From positions 1 through 37,824 of the IMG/VR virus record IMGVR_UViG_3300028008_000040: 37,824 bases of DNA. One strand, given 5' to 3'. The notes under the pieces were generated by a model that searched no databases, was not told the origin of the DNA, and saw nothing but the letters and a program-made list of their open reading frames with translations. The position numbers were made by a program, and so were the translations under genes. The stretch comes from a virus. Each line of letters opens with the position of its first letter. The stretch's first letter is position 1. Below are positions 29,302-37,204 of the stretch, one piece after another.

Positions 29302-30765
29302 ATGGCATATCAAATTGATAGATATAATAATACACTATTAACAACAGTAGAAGACGGAACAGTTGACCAAACAACTGATCTTAAATTTATTGGTAAAAAT
29401 TACGCTGGATACGGCGAAATACAGAACGAAAACTTTTTATTCCTGCTAGAAAACTTTGCAGGGGCAAATCAACCATCAAGGCCTTTAAGTGGCCAAGTTT
29501 GGTTTGATAGCAGCAACAGCAAACTTAAATTTTATGACGGAACTCAGTGGAGAACAACTGGCGGAGCAGAAATAGGAAGTTCTGAACCTACTGGATTAAC
29601 AGATGGAGATTTTTGGTGGGACAATACTAACGATCAATTGTATGTCTACAACGGAGCAGCATTTATATTAATAGGCCCTCAAAATGCTGGCGAAGGCGTA
29701 ACACAAATGCAAAGCAGACAAGTGTTGGACGATACAGGCAATGCTCAAAGTATTATTACAGCAACAGTGAATGATACTGTTGTAATGATCATAAGTCCAA
29801 ATTTATTTACACTTGATAGTATTACAAACCCAATTACAGGGTTTACTTTTATACAACGCGGTATTACTCTTATTAATTCAGAAACAGGTGAAACTTCAAC
29901 AACACATAGATTTTTTGGAACTGCATCTGATGCGGATCGATTAGAAGGATCGTCTAAATCAGAATTTGTTTTAAAATCGGGTGCATCATTTGATTCATCA
30001 GTATCTTTTCCGGATGCTGGAATTGTAATAGGTAACAGCAATGATCTAAGTATATCTATCGAAAATGGTGTTGAAGCTGTAATTGCAAATACAACCGGAA
30101 TTAATAGTAAGGTTAAATTTAAAAATACTACATCAGATGGTACATTAGCACATGTAGCTACAATGACAGCTGAAGGGTTGCTTCCAGCATCAACTAACCT
30201 TTATGATTTAGGAAGTGCTTCTTTACAATGGAATGACATTTATGCAACAAATTTTGTTGGAGTTGCATCTAAGACTACTACACTAGCAGATGGTACTGGT
30301 AGTTATAGGACGGCTAGAGTAGCAACTACTCCTGATACTGTTGTTGTTAGAGACGCCACCGGCAGTATAAATGCAAACTTATTCCAAGGTACAGCAACAC
30401 AAGCAAGATATGCTGACTTAGCAGAAAAATATTCTACAGCAGAAGAACTTGCTCCAGGCACAGTAGTTTGTGTTGGCAGAGGCGAAGCAGAAGTTGAACC
30501 AGTTAATTCAGGTTGCGTAGCAATTGGTGTAGTTTCAACTGATCCTGCACTAATGATGAATAGTGAAGCAGACGGCCAATACATTGGACTTAAAGGTCGA
30601 CTACCAGTACGTGTTGTTGGTTCTGTAAATAAGGGCGATGCAGTATATGTAAATGATAATGGATGTGCTGGAACTGCAATTAACGGCGGATCTTTAGTAG
30701 GCGTTGCGTTAGAAAGTAACAGTGACGAAGGCGAAAAACTAGTAGAATGCGTACTTAAAGTATAA
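29302..30765 (+). CDS. Tail fibre protein 3 with a distinct C-terminal beta domain
   Basis: This 487-residue third paralogue has the shared N-terminal domain (GKNYAGYGEIQNENFLFLLE, GQVWFDSS, GDFWWDNTNDQLYVY and HRFFGTASDADRL). After a YDLGSASLQWNDIYATNF repeat it ends in a 120-residue domain from QARYADLAEKYS (367): ELAPGTVVCVGRG, a GVVSTDPALMMNS strand, LKGRLPVRVVG and a KGDAVYVND loop. This C-terminal type recurs on fibres of marine T4-like phages and resembles the self-cleaving or capping ends of some tail spikes. No catalytic residue is evident, so proteolysis is not claimed. It probably caps or anchors the fibre tip. Its own late-promoter motif and a good ribosome site precede it. Confidence 0.8.
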   Translation: MAYQIDRYNNTLLTTVEDGTVDQTTDLKFIGKNYAGYGEIQNENFLFLLENFAGANQPSRPLSGQVWFDSSNSKLKFYDGTQWRTTGGAEIGSSEPTGLTDGDFWWDNTNDQLYVYNGAAFILIGPQNAGEGVTQMQSRQVLDDTGNAQSIITATVNDTVVMIISPNLFTLDSITNPITGFTFIQRGITLINSETGETSTTHRFFGTASDADRLEGSSKSEFVLKSGASFDSSVSFPDAGIVIGNSNDLSISIENGVEAVIANTTGINSKVKFKNTTSDGTLAHVATMTAEGLLPASTNLYDLGSASLQWNDIYATNFVGVASKTTTLADGTGSYRTARVATTPDTVVVRDATGSINANLFQGTATQARYADLAEKYSTAEELAPGTVVCVGRGEAEVEPVNSGCVAIGVVSTDPALMMNSEADGQYIGLKGRLPVRVVGSVNKGDAVYVNDNGCAGTAINGGSLVGVALESNSDEGEKLVECVLKV

Positions 30766-30774
30766 GGTAGCAAA

Positions 30775-33700
30775 ATGGCAAATATAACAGCAGCACGAAT
30801 TAATAACCTACAGTCTAGGATTGAATTAATCCTAGGCAACGGCTCGGAAAAAAATGGATACGGTCAAACAGTTACAAGTGTGCAAGTTGTTCCTAACAGT
30901 ATTATAGATGCAGATCATTTAAATAACATTTATACAGATATAGTAAAAGCTAGAATACACCAAGTAGGCGTTAGTGATCCGTCAATTTCAACTATTAAAG
31001 AAGTAATTGAAGATCTAAATGTTATTGCAGACGAAACATCCTTTACTGTTACTAATGAAGGTACAGTAGCAGACGATCCAGAAGGCTCTAAAAAGGGAAT
31101 TGACGACTTTGAAGATTTAATGCAGCAAGTTGAAGTTGATAAACAACTGATACATCCTAGTCAAGCAACACTTGAGCAAGAGAATTCAAATCAACGAACA
31201 ACAGTATGGAATGGAAAAGTTTTCCATACATTTTTAATTACTTTTAATGATGCAGACGCAAGGCGCCACTTCTTTAATTCAGGAGGACAAGTACGAATAG
31301 ATCCTTCAAATGTCAATGCAACTACACCTAAAGGTCAAGATTGGGCATCATTACTAGATGAAGTTGGTATTATTATATTTGACAGTGATAGTACGTCTAG
31401 CACTACTCTTACTGGATTACCGATTGGTAATTTTAACTTAACCGAAGAATATCAAACTATTTTCTTTAAGTCGGGCACGGGATACTACAGTGGTGTATAT
31501 GCAGGCAATAGAATTACTGTGAAAGCAAAGGTCGTAGGCGACACTCAGCTTCAGTTTAATGTTGAATTCAATGATTCTGCAACCGATAACTCAATTGATA
31601 ACAACGTCACAGGTACGCTAACAAACTCAGTAAGAATTTATCGAGCATCGGGAACTAATGTTAGTGTTCCAACTCCAGGATTTAATACTCTACAATCACT
31701 AAGTGAACAGGGAACAGGAAATGATCCGTTGTATACACTAACAGCAAGTACTGCTACAGTTAACGAAGGATCGCCGTTTACAATTACTTTAAGCACACGC
31801 AATGTAGCATCAGGAACAACAATTCCATATACAATTACAGGCGTTTCTACAAGCGATTTAAATACAGGTTCGTTAACTGGTAACTTTGTATTGGATGAAA
31901 ACGGAGTTGATGTAGCGTCTTTTCTTGTATTAGCTGATGATACTACTGAAGGTACAGAAGTATTTACGTTGTCTTTAGACAATTTTAATGTAAACGCAAC
32001 TTTAACAATACAAGACACAAGTATAGATGTACCGACAGCCGAATATAGTGTTACGGTAAGCAGTGAATCAATAAACGAAGGCGGAACAGTTCAATTTATT
32101 TTAAATACAACTAATGTAGCTAATGCAACACTAGTTCCATTTACTATATCTGGTATATCTAGAGACGATTTAACACGCGGTGGATATACTTGGGACGACT
32201 GGTTTAACGAATGGGAAAACACGGGAACTTATTGGCCTAGAGGCACATATACTCGCTCTCAAATACTAGCTAGAAAAGAACTTATTTTACCATATTATGA
32301 AGGCAATCAACGTTACAACACTACTAATGGATTACGTTTTGGACTATATAGGCGAGCAGATTCAGCAGGATTAGCTTATTGGGTCGGAGACTCATTAAAA
32401 AATAACATGATAGGACAAGCCTTTACTGATGTATTTTTTAATGCAGTCCAAGCTGGTAATCCAGTCAGAGTACAGTACGCTGACAATGTCACTGATGCAA
32501 CAGAATTAGAACGAGCACAGACGTCGGTAAAACCTTTCTTATATGGTACAAGTAGTGATTTTACAAATACATATGATTGGGACGACTGGTTTGATGAGTT
32601 TGCTGCTTCGGGTGCACCTAACTCGTCAACACGAAATTGGGGCGGCGCATCTAAGGCCGATGTGCTAGCTGCTAAAGATTTTATATTAAACATTTATCAA
32701 GGTAACGAGGATGTTGCAGCAGTATATGACGGTACAGGAGCCTCAGCAAGTCTATCGCCTGAGGGTGCCGGTGTCGTACTAAACAATGGTAACCCACTTT
32801 ACGGATTTTTTAGAAAGCCAAAGGCCAACGGAATAGCTTATTGGACAAACGAAATAGTCGTTAACGGCCTTGATAGAGAATGGGTAAAAGCTTCTATGTT
32901 CAACTCGGCATTAGTAGCAGAATCGAACGGCACAGCAGTTGTGCAAGCAGATGGACAAACTGATGCTGCAAGAATAAGAACAGCAGATAAACTATTTTTA
33001 TACCCACAAACTGGCACAGTAGTCCAGGATAGAGGAGACATTACTACAGTAGTAGGCAATAGAGGATCAGTTAATAACGATCTAGATACAAATTTACAGG
33101 GTAATTTCTACGTCCAAAGCGGCAATGCAATCAAAACTTATGCACTTAAGAACGATGCTTCGGCAGGAAACAACCCAGATGGATCTGATGAAGGCACCGA
33201 AATAATGACGCTAACACTTAATAACGGATTATCAAGTGCGTCAACATCTGTATTTGATACTAGTAGAGCAGATAATTCAGATGGTCCGCCACCATTCAAC
33301 GAAGGTCCGGCTATAAATTCTTTTTCTTGGAGTAGAAATGCTGCTACATATGGTGATCCGTTGAATGTAGTTTGGTCTGTTACTAATGCTGACACAATAC
33401 TAATAACCTTTGCTGTACCAGGACAGGATATAGCTCCTTTTTCAACAACAAATTCTACAGGTAGTACAACACTCTTTAATGCAGGAAATGTTTCAGGTAG
33501 CGCCACAGCCACTCTTACAGCTACAGGACCTGGAGGCACAAAGTCATCCTCAGTATCTATTACTATAGCAGGCCCTCAACCTTCTATTAATTACTTTCAT
33601 CCAGTAGATCAGAATGGAAACTATTTAGGACCGACCACATCTCTAACAGCAGCGTTAAATGAGCCTGTTTATTATACTTACAGTGTATCAAATGCTAACA

Positions 33701-35403
33701 ATATAACTATTACTACAGACTTTGGCGAAAGCTTTACATCGCCAGTATTATCGTTGCCCACTGGCAATACAGGTACGTTCCAGTTTAGTGTAGCTGGAAC
33801 AAAAACAGCAACTCTAACTGCTACTAATGCTGATGGTGAGTCTATAGAACTTACAAAGTCTTTTGCTGTTGAAGAAGACGGCACAGTTGATTTACCACCG
33901 ACTTGGGCATATACACCGACTTGGAGAGACTTAGCCGGCACCACTCCTGTAGGAACAAGTGGCAGAGGATATGCAGGAACAGTAGATCGAGATGCAGACA
34001 TAACATATTCTATAATAGGACCGAGCGGTGACATATTTACTACAAGTTTAGGACCTGAAAACAATCAGCAAATTACAAATACTCCTACCTATACCTTCAG
34101 TAAAGAGGGAACACATTTACTAACAATGACAGCTACAACTCCAGGAGGTACGATTAGTGCTTACGATCAGGTGGTTGCATTAAGTGCTGTAGTAGAAACA
34201 TATGAAATTACTCCCAAAGCTGCTACAAAACAGTTTGGAGAAGTTATATACTTTGTAATAAGTACACAAAATGTTCCGTTATCTACTAATTTTACTATTA
34301 AGCTTACTAACGGAAGTTTTGTAGCTACTAAAAGCACTAGCACAGGGTTAAGCGATTTTGGAGTTGTTCAACTGCCGTTTATTCTACAAGACAATGTAAA
34401 TGAGAGTGGTCAAAGTGAGCAATACCCTACTGGAACTTACTCAGTTCAATTATATAAGTTAGGAAGTAGTACTGTATTAGATAGCACAACTCTTACAGTT
34501 TCAGCACTTAATCCGTCATATTCAGTTGCACCATCTGCACTTACAGTAACGCAAGGCGATACTGCTGAATACGTGCTGTCTACAACAAATGTTGAAAATA
34601 ATGTAAGTATTATTACACGATTTACAAATAATAGCGATAGTGATGAGCTTTTTACAGTTGAAGATCTAATATCAAATAATTCAGCTACAATACAATGGCC
34701 GACTAGCAACAGAAGTACAGGAACTTATACAGTAGAATTTTTTAATACGACTTTTGATAATCTTGTTGCTACTGCGTCACTTACAATTAACGCACTACCT
34801 TCTACTTATACTTTAACTCCTCAAACAGCATCAACAATTGCCGGAGTTAATCCAGTGTTGTATTCACTGACGACTACTAATGTTTCTAATGGTACTTTGC
34901 TATATGCAACTTTAGATAAAGCTAGTAGCGGAACCCAAAAACAAATAGGCGCAGTTACAGTTAATAATAGTTTTGCATCAGTTCAAGTGAATACTTTGGC
35001 AGCAGACCCTGCAGGCACAGACTATAGTGTAAATATTAGGACAGACGGCTTTGACGGAGCAATAGTAGAAACAGCAGGATTAACTATTGCTGCTCCGCCA
35101 ACTTATACTGTTAGTCCTCAAGATGCAATTATTAATGCAGATGAACAAGAATTTTATACTGTAACTACAACTAACGTAGCAGACGGAACAGTTTTATATT
35201 GGCACATTGGCACTAGTGCAAACGCTGCGGTTGCAGATGCTTCGGGACAAGTTACAATTACTAATAATACAGCACAGTTTGCATATACTCCGTCTAGTAC
35301 TGAATTAGTAGCAGTAATGGATTTATACATCAAAACAGACGGTCAAGGCGGCACAGCAGTTGCTACAACTGGTGTTACGGTAGTAATACAGTCAGGTGCT
35401 TAA
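30775..35403 (+). CDS. Large adhesin-type structural protein with Calx-beta-like and Ig-like domains and inserted DUF4214-like modules
   Basis: This 1542-residue protein has five parts. (1) Residues 1-310 are a virion domain shared with the next gene (ITAARINNLQSRIELILGNG, an NGYGQT loop, HFFNSGGQ at about 165-172). (2) A Calx-beta-like domain is at 320-416 (YTLTASTATVNEG...TEGTEVFTLSL). (3) A second such domain begins at about 420 (YSVTVSSESINEG), is broken at 470 by two DUF4214-like modules (471-757), and resumes at about 773 (LQGNFYVQSG, DEGTEIMTLTL). (4) Residues 845-1140 hold PKD/Ig-like segments (VVWSVTNADTILITF, ATLTATGPGG). (5) Four Ig-like repeats of about 100 residues start at Tyr1143, Tyr1249, Tyr1345 and Tyr1444, each Yx(V/L/I)xPxxA...TTNV. 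It is probably a long surface-exposed fibre or decoration for host contact. The ATG follows aagg with 7-base spacing. No enzyme motif was seen. Confidence 0.78.
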   Translation: MANITAARINNLQSRIELILGNGSEKNGYGQTVTSVQVVPNSIIDADHLNNIYTDIVKARIHQVGVSDPSISTIKEVIEDLNVIADETSFTVTNEGTVADDPEGSKKGIDDFEDLMQQVEVDKQLIHPSQATLEQENSNQRTTVWNGKVFHTFLITFNDADARRHFFNSGGQVRIDPSNVNATTPKGQDWASLLDEVGIIIFDSDSTSSTTLTGLPIGNFNLTEEYQTIFFKSGTGYYSGVYAGNRITVKAKVVGDTQLQFNVEFNDSATDNSIDNNVTGTLTNSVRIYRASGTNVSVPTPGFNTLQSLSEQGTGNDPLYTLTASTATVNEGSPFTITLSTRNVASGTTIPYTITGVSTSDLNTGSLTGNFVLDENGVDVASFLVLADDTTEGTEVFTLSLDNFNVNATLTIQDTSIDVPTAEYSVTVSSESINEGGTVQFILNTTNVANATLVPFTISGISRDDLTRGGYTWDDWFNEWENTGTYWPRGTYTRSQILARKELILPYYEGNQRYNTTNGLRFGLYRRADSAGLAYWVGDSLKNNMIGQAFTDVFFNAVQAGNPVRVQYADNVTDATELERAQTSVKPFLYGTSSDFTNTYDWDDWFDEFAASGAPNSSTRNWGGASKADVLAAKDFILNIYQGNEDVAAVYDGTGASASLSPEGAGVVLNNGNPLYGFFRKPKANGIAYWTNEIVVNGLDREWVKASMFNSALVAESNGTAVVQADGQTDAARIRTADKLFLYPQTGTVVQDRGDITTVVGNRGSVNNDLDTNLQGNFYVQSGNAIKTYALKNDASAGNNPDGSDEGTEIMTLTLNNGLSSASTSVFDTSRADNSDGPPPFNEGPAINSFSWSRNAATYGDPLNVVWSVTNADTILITFAVPGQDIAPFSTTNSTGSTTLFNAGNVSGSATATLTATGPGGTKSSSVSITIAGPQPSINYFHPVDQNGNYLGPTTSLTAALNEPVYYTYSVSNANNITITTDFGESFTSPVLSLPTGNTGTFQFSVAGTKTATLTATNADGESIELTKSFAVEEDGTVDLPPTWAYTPTWRDLAGTTPVGTSGRGYAGTVDRDADITYSIIGPSGDIFTTSLGPENNQQITNTPTYTFSKEGTHLLTMTATTPGGTISAYDQVVALSAVVETYEITPKAATKQFGEVIYFVISTQNVPLSTNFTIKLTNGSFVATKSTSTGLSDFGVVQLPFILQDNVNESGQSEQYPTGTYSVQLYKLGSSTVLDSTTLTVSALNPSYSVAPSALTVTQGDTAEYVLSTTNVENNVSIITRFTNNSDSDELFTVEDLISNNSATIQWPTSNRSTGTYTVEFFNTTFDNLVATASLTINALPSTYTLTPQTASTIAGVNPVLYSLTTTNVSNGTLLYATLDKASSGTQKQIGAVTVNNSFASVQVNTLAADPAGTDYSVNIRTDGFDGAIVETAGLTIAAPPTYTVSPQDAIINADEQEFYTVTTTNVADGTVLYWHIGTSANAAVADASGQVTITNNTAQFAYTPSSTELVAVMDLYIKTDGQGGTAVATTGVTVVIQSGA
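32185..33042 (+). other. Tandem pair of DUF4214-like modules inserted in the adhesin gene
   Basis: Copy A (residues 471-599) starts YTWDDWFNEW and has FGLYRRADSAGLAYWV. Copy B (600-757) starts YDWDDWFDEF and has WGGASKADVLAAKDFILNIY, YGFFRKPKANGIAYW, VVQADGQTDAARI and the closing GTVVQDRGD. LYRKxDxxGLAYWV is the hallmark of DUF4214, a helical domain of bacterial surface proteins of unknown function. The pair separates two halves of a Calx-beta-like domain. Confidence 0.65.
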
Positions 35404-35422
35404 CTTTCCAATAGTAATATAA

Positions 35423-35430
35423 CATAAATA
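35423..35430 (+). promoter_or_regulatory. Probable late promoter CATAAATA before the second adhesin gene
   Basis: It lies in the 45-base gap 35404-35448 and is identical to the motif before gp6. It is followed by taagga (35435-35440), a ribosome site 8 bases before the TTG start. Confidence 0.5.
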
Positions 35431-35448
35431 GTATTAAGGAGTAAAAGA

Positions 35449-36780
35449 TTGCCTAATATTATTATTACAGCAGCACGATTCAATGATCTTTATGGACAAG
35501 TTCGCCAAATATTAGGGGATGCATCAGGTCCAACATATGACTGGGATGATTGGTATGACGAATTTAAATCATCCTACTGGGGCGGTGCCTCTAAGGGTGA
35601 TGTAATAGCAGCTAAAGACTTTATAGTAAATCTTTATGAGAGTAATGACTCTTTTAGCACAAGTCTCGGCACAAGATATGGACTATACAGAAAAGCAAGA
35701 GCTTTGGGCGTAGCTTATTGGGTAAATGACATTGTTGCATCTGGATACAGTGAATCACAAACTTTAGATAACCTCTTTTATGCCGCACAATTTTCAACAG
35801 TTGTACAGGCAGACGGTCTAACAGATGCTCAACGAGTCCTAACTCCTAGTAAAACTCCTTTAGATTTTGGAAAAGGAACTGTAGTATCAGACAGGGGAAC
35901 GTCCGGCTATGGATACGGTGCAACTATGTTAAGTGCACCAGCTAACAAAGGAACCCCGATTACAGCCCAAACTGATAAAATATCAGACGAAGAGTATATT
36001 AAATTATACAAAGATATTGTACGTATAGATGCGCATCAAAATGGCTCTTCAAACATAACTATAAATCCATTCGTTGTAGGCGACTTCGAAGCTAATCCTG
36101 CCACAGTAGATAAGGTAGAGGAAAGTTATATAGCAGGACTAGAATCTATAGTTACTACATTAGACACTAATAGATTTCAAATTAATGCAAGTAATCAGTC
36201 ATCTATACAAGCACTACTAAATCAAGACGGAAATCAAATTGAATCAAGCAGAAGTTTAATATGGCGCACTCAAATTTCTCATATTTTTACAGTTCAGTTT
36301 GATTCAGATATTGACTTATATGCATTCTTTAACTCCGGCGGACAAATAATATGTTCTCCGAGAATTCAATATACTGGCAGTCAATTAAAAACAGTTAATT
36401 GGGCAAACCTTTTACAAAATATCAATAACATACAATTTGGAGCTCTACAAACTAGTGATAGTAACGGAGTTACATCTACATCGGGTTTTGAAGATCTAGT
36501 AACAGGTGCTTATACAAGAGTATATGTAAGCTCAAGTGCTTTGGCTTATGCAAATAATGTAGTAATTTTAGATGCACGAATTTCAGCAAACGATCAGATA
36601 CAATTGAAATTAACACTGCTAGATAATCACAGCGAAAATATCGACGAATATGTACAAGGCATTGTATCTAATACTGTTTCTATTAGAAAAGCAGACGGAG
36701 AAGTAACTATTGCTGGTGAAACAATCGATACTGTAAAATTTAATGAAACAATAATCGGACAGCCTGTTTCAGAATTTTAG
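35449..36780 (+). CDS. Structural protein paralogous to the adhesin N-terminus, carrying one DUF4214-like module (TTG start)
   Basis: This 443-residue protein starts at TTG. The aagga at 35436-35440 is 8 bases upstream and no in-frame ATG lies near; the sequence begins MPNIIITAARFNDLYGQVRQILG, matching the paralogue's first residues. The N-terminal domain is interrupted at residue 30 by one DUF4214-like module (30-150: YDWDDWYDEF, WGGASKGDVIAAKDFIVNLY, YGLYRKARALGVAYWV, GTVVSDRG). It then continues with the GYGYGAT loop, EEYIKLYKDIVRIDAHQNG and a C-terminal domain with FFNSGGQ (293-299). That domain has the same order as residues 1-310 of the 1542-residue protein. Unlike that protein it has no Ig-like repeats and ends at PVSEF. 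It is probably another component of the same appendage. Its function is unknown. Confidence 0.78.
   Translation: MPNIIITAARFNDLYGQVRQILGDASGPTYDWDDWYDEFKSSYWGGASKGDVIAAKDFIVNLYESNDSFSTSLGTRYGLYRKARALGVAYWVNDIVASGYSESQTLDNLFYAAQFSTVVQADGLTDAQRVLTPSKTPLDFGKGTVVSDRGTSGYGYGATMLSAPANKGTPITAQTDKISDEEYIKLYKDIVRIDAHQNGSSNITINPFVVGDFEANPATVDKVEESYIAGLESIVTTLDTNRFQINASNQSSIQALLNQDGNQIESSRSLIWRTQISHIFTVQFDSDIDLYAFFNSGGQIICSPRIQYTGSQLKTVNWANLLQNINNIQFGALQTSDSNGVTSTSGFEDLVTGAYTRVYVSSSALAYANNVVILDARISANDQIQLKLTLLDNHSENIDEYVQGIVSNTVSIRKADGEVTIAGETIDTVKFNETIIGQPVSEF
35536..35898 (+). other. Single DUF4214-like module inserted in the second adhesin gene
   Basis: It covers residues 30-150, about 121 residues. 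It is closest to copy B of the tandem pair: WGGASK(A/G)DV(L/I)AAKDFI is shared almost exactly, and both end QADG(Q/L)TDA...GTVVxDRG. It lacks the longer loop of copy B between NIYQGNE and the YGFFRK motif. Immediately after it, tggatacggt (35910-35919) is identical to the bases at the same place in the uninterrupted paralogue. Confidence 0.65.
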
Positions 36781-36791
36781 CCACTCTTTCC

Positions 36792-36843
36792 TTGACAAAA
36801 CAAAAAATCTGTTATATACTATAAGTTAGTTATGGTATAGGAG
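36792..36843 (+). promoter_or_regulatory. Consensus sigma70 promoter with ribosome site
   Basis: TTGACA (36792-36797), a 17-base spacer and TATACT (36815-36820) form a near-perfect vegetative promoter, with a predicted start near 36827. ataggag (36837-36843) follows, 7 bases before the ATG at 36851. In T4-like phages such promoters serve early genes read by unmodified host RNA polymerase, so this probably marks the end of the late block. Confidence 0.85.
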
Positions 36844-36850
36844 TATACAT

Positions 36851-37204
36851 ATGGACGAACGTCTAGAAAAAGCACTTGAATTTAGTAATTTTATGGTTAC
36901 TTTTAATAATCAAAAGCGAGTGTTAAAAGAAAAATATAGTCAAGATTTAATTTATTATTATGTAGGAGCACAGTTTACAGTAACCAAAGAACTAATTAAT
37001 TTTTGTTATACATTATTATCTTCAGACAACACTGAAGCAATTATCTTAGACGATAATGATTTGCCGATACAAATTTCTAATCTACAAGAATTTCATACCA
37101 ACATACTTGACATATACTTTACAGCGTCTAACGAGTATTTTAACAAATATGTAGCACTAAAAAAACATAGATCAGTGCAGGGGTTAGTAGAAATAAATGT
37201 CTAA
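36851..37204 (+). CDS. Conserved hypothetical protein, 117 residues
   Basis: This is a small, largely helical protein (MDERLEKALEFSNFMVTFNN, a YYVGAQFTVTKELINFCYTL segment, then ILDDNDLPIQISNLQEF and a final helix with NEYFNKYVALKK). I recall similar short proteins in marine T4-like phages at the border between tail and other genes, but I know no function. It has no enzyme motif, signal peptide or membrane segment. It has its own sigma70-type promoter and a good ribosome site. Its stop overlaps the next start by 8 bases, so the two genes form an operon. Confidence 0.8.
   Translation: MDERLEKALEFSNFMVTFNNQKRVLKEKYSQDLIYYYVGAQFTVTKELINFCYTLLSSDNTEAIILDDNDLPIQISNLQEFHTNILDIYFTASNEYFNKYVALKKHRSVQGLVEINV

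Noticed and set aside
29302-30765. Self-cleaving chaperone or peptidase domain at the end of fibre 3
   Set aside because: There is only a general resemblance in the beta-rich end. I cannot identify a catalytic Ser-Lys or similar pair, so proteolysis is not claimed.
30303-33539. Long minus-strand open frames (for example 178, 126 and 133 codons) opposite the fibre and adhesin genes
   Set aside because: They mirror the codon pattern of Thr/Ser/Val-rich plus-strand genes, have no recognisable motifs or ribosome sites, and no other gene in the window is on the minus strand.
25297-36780. A diversity-generating retroelement or invertible fibre cassette
   Set aside because: No reverse transcriptase, template repeat, invertase or inverted repeat pair was seen around the fibre genes. 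The paralogue differences are spread out and not restricted to adenine positions.
30775-36780. Intein, intron or homing endonuclease as the cause of the inserted modules
   Set aside because: The inserts lack splicing-type Cys/Ser/His-Asn junctions, LAGLIDADG, GIY-YIG or HNH motifs, and they are short and in frame. They read as retained protein domains.
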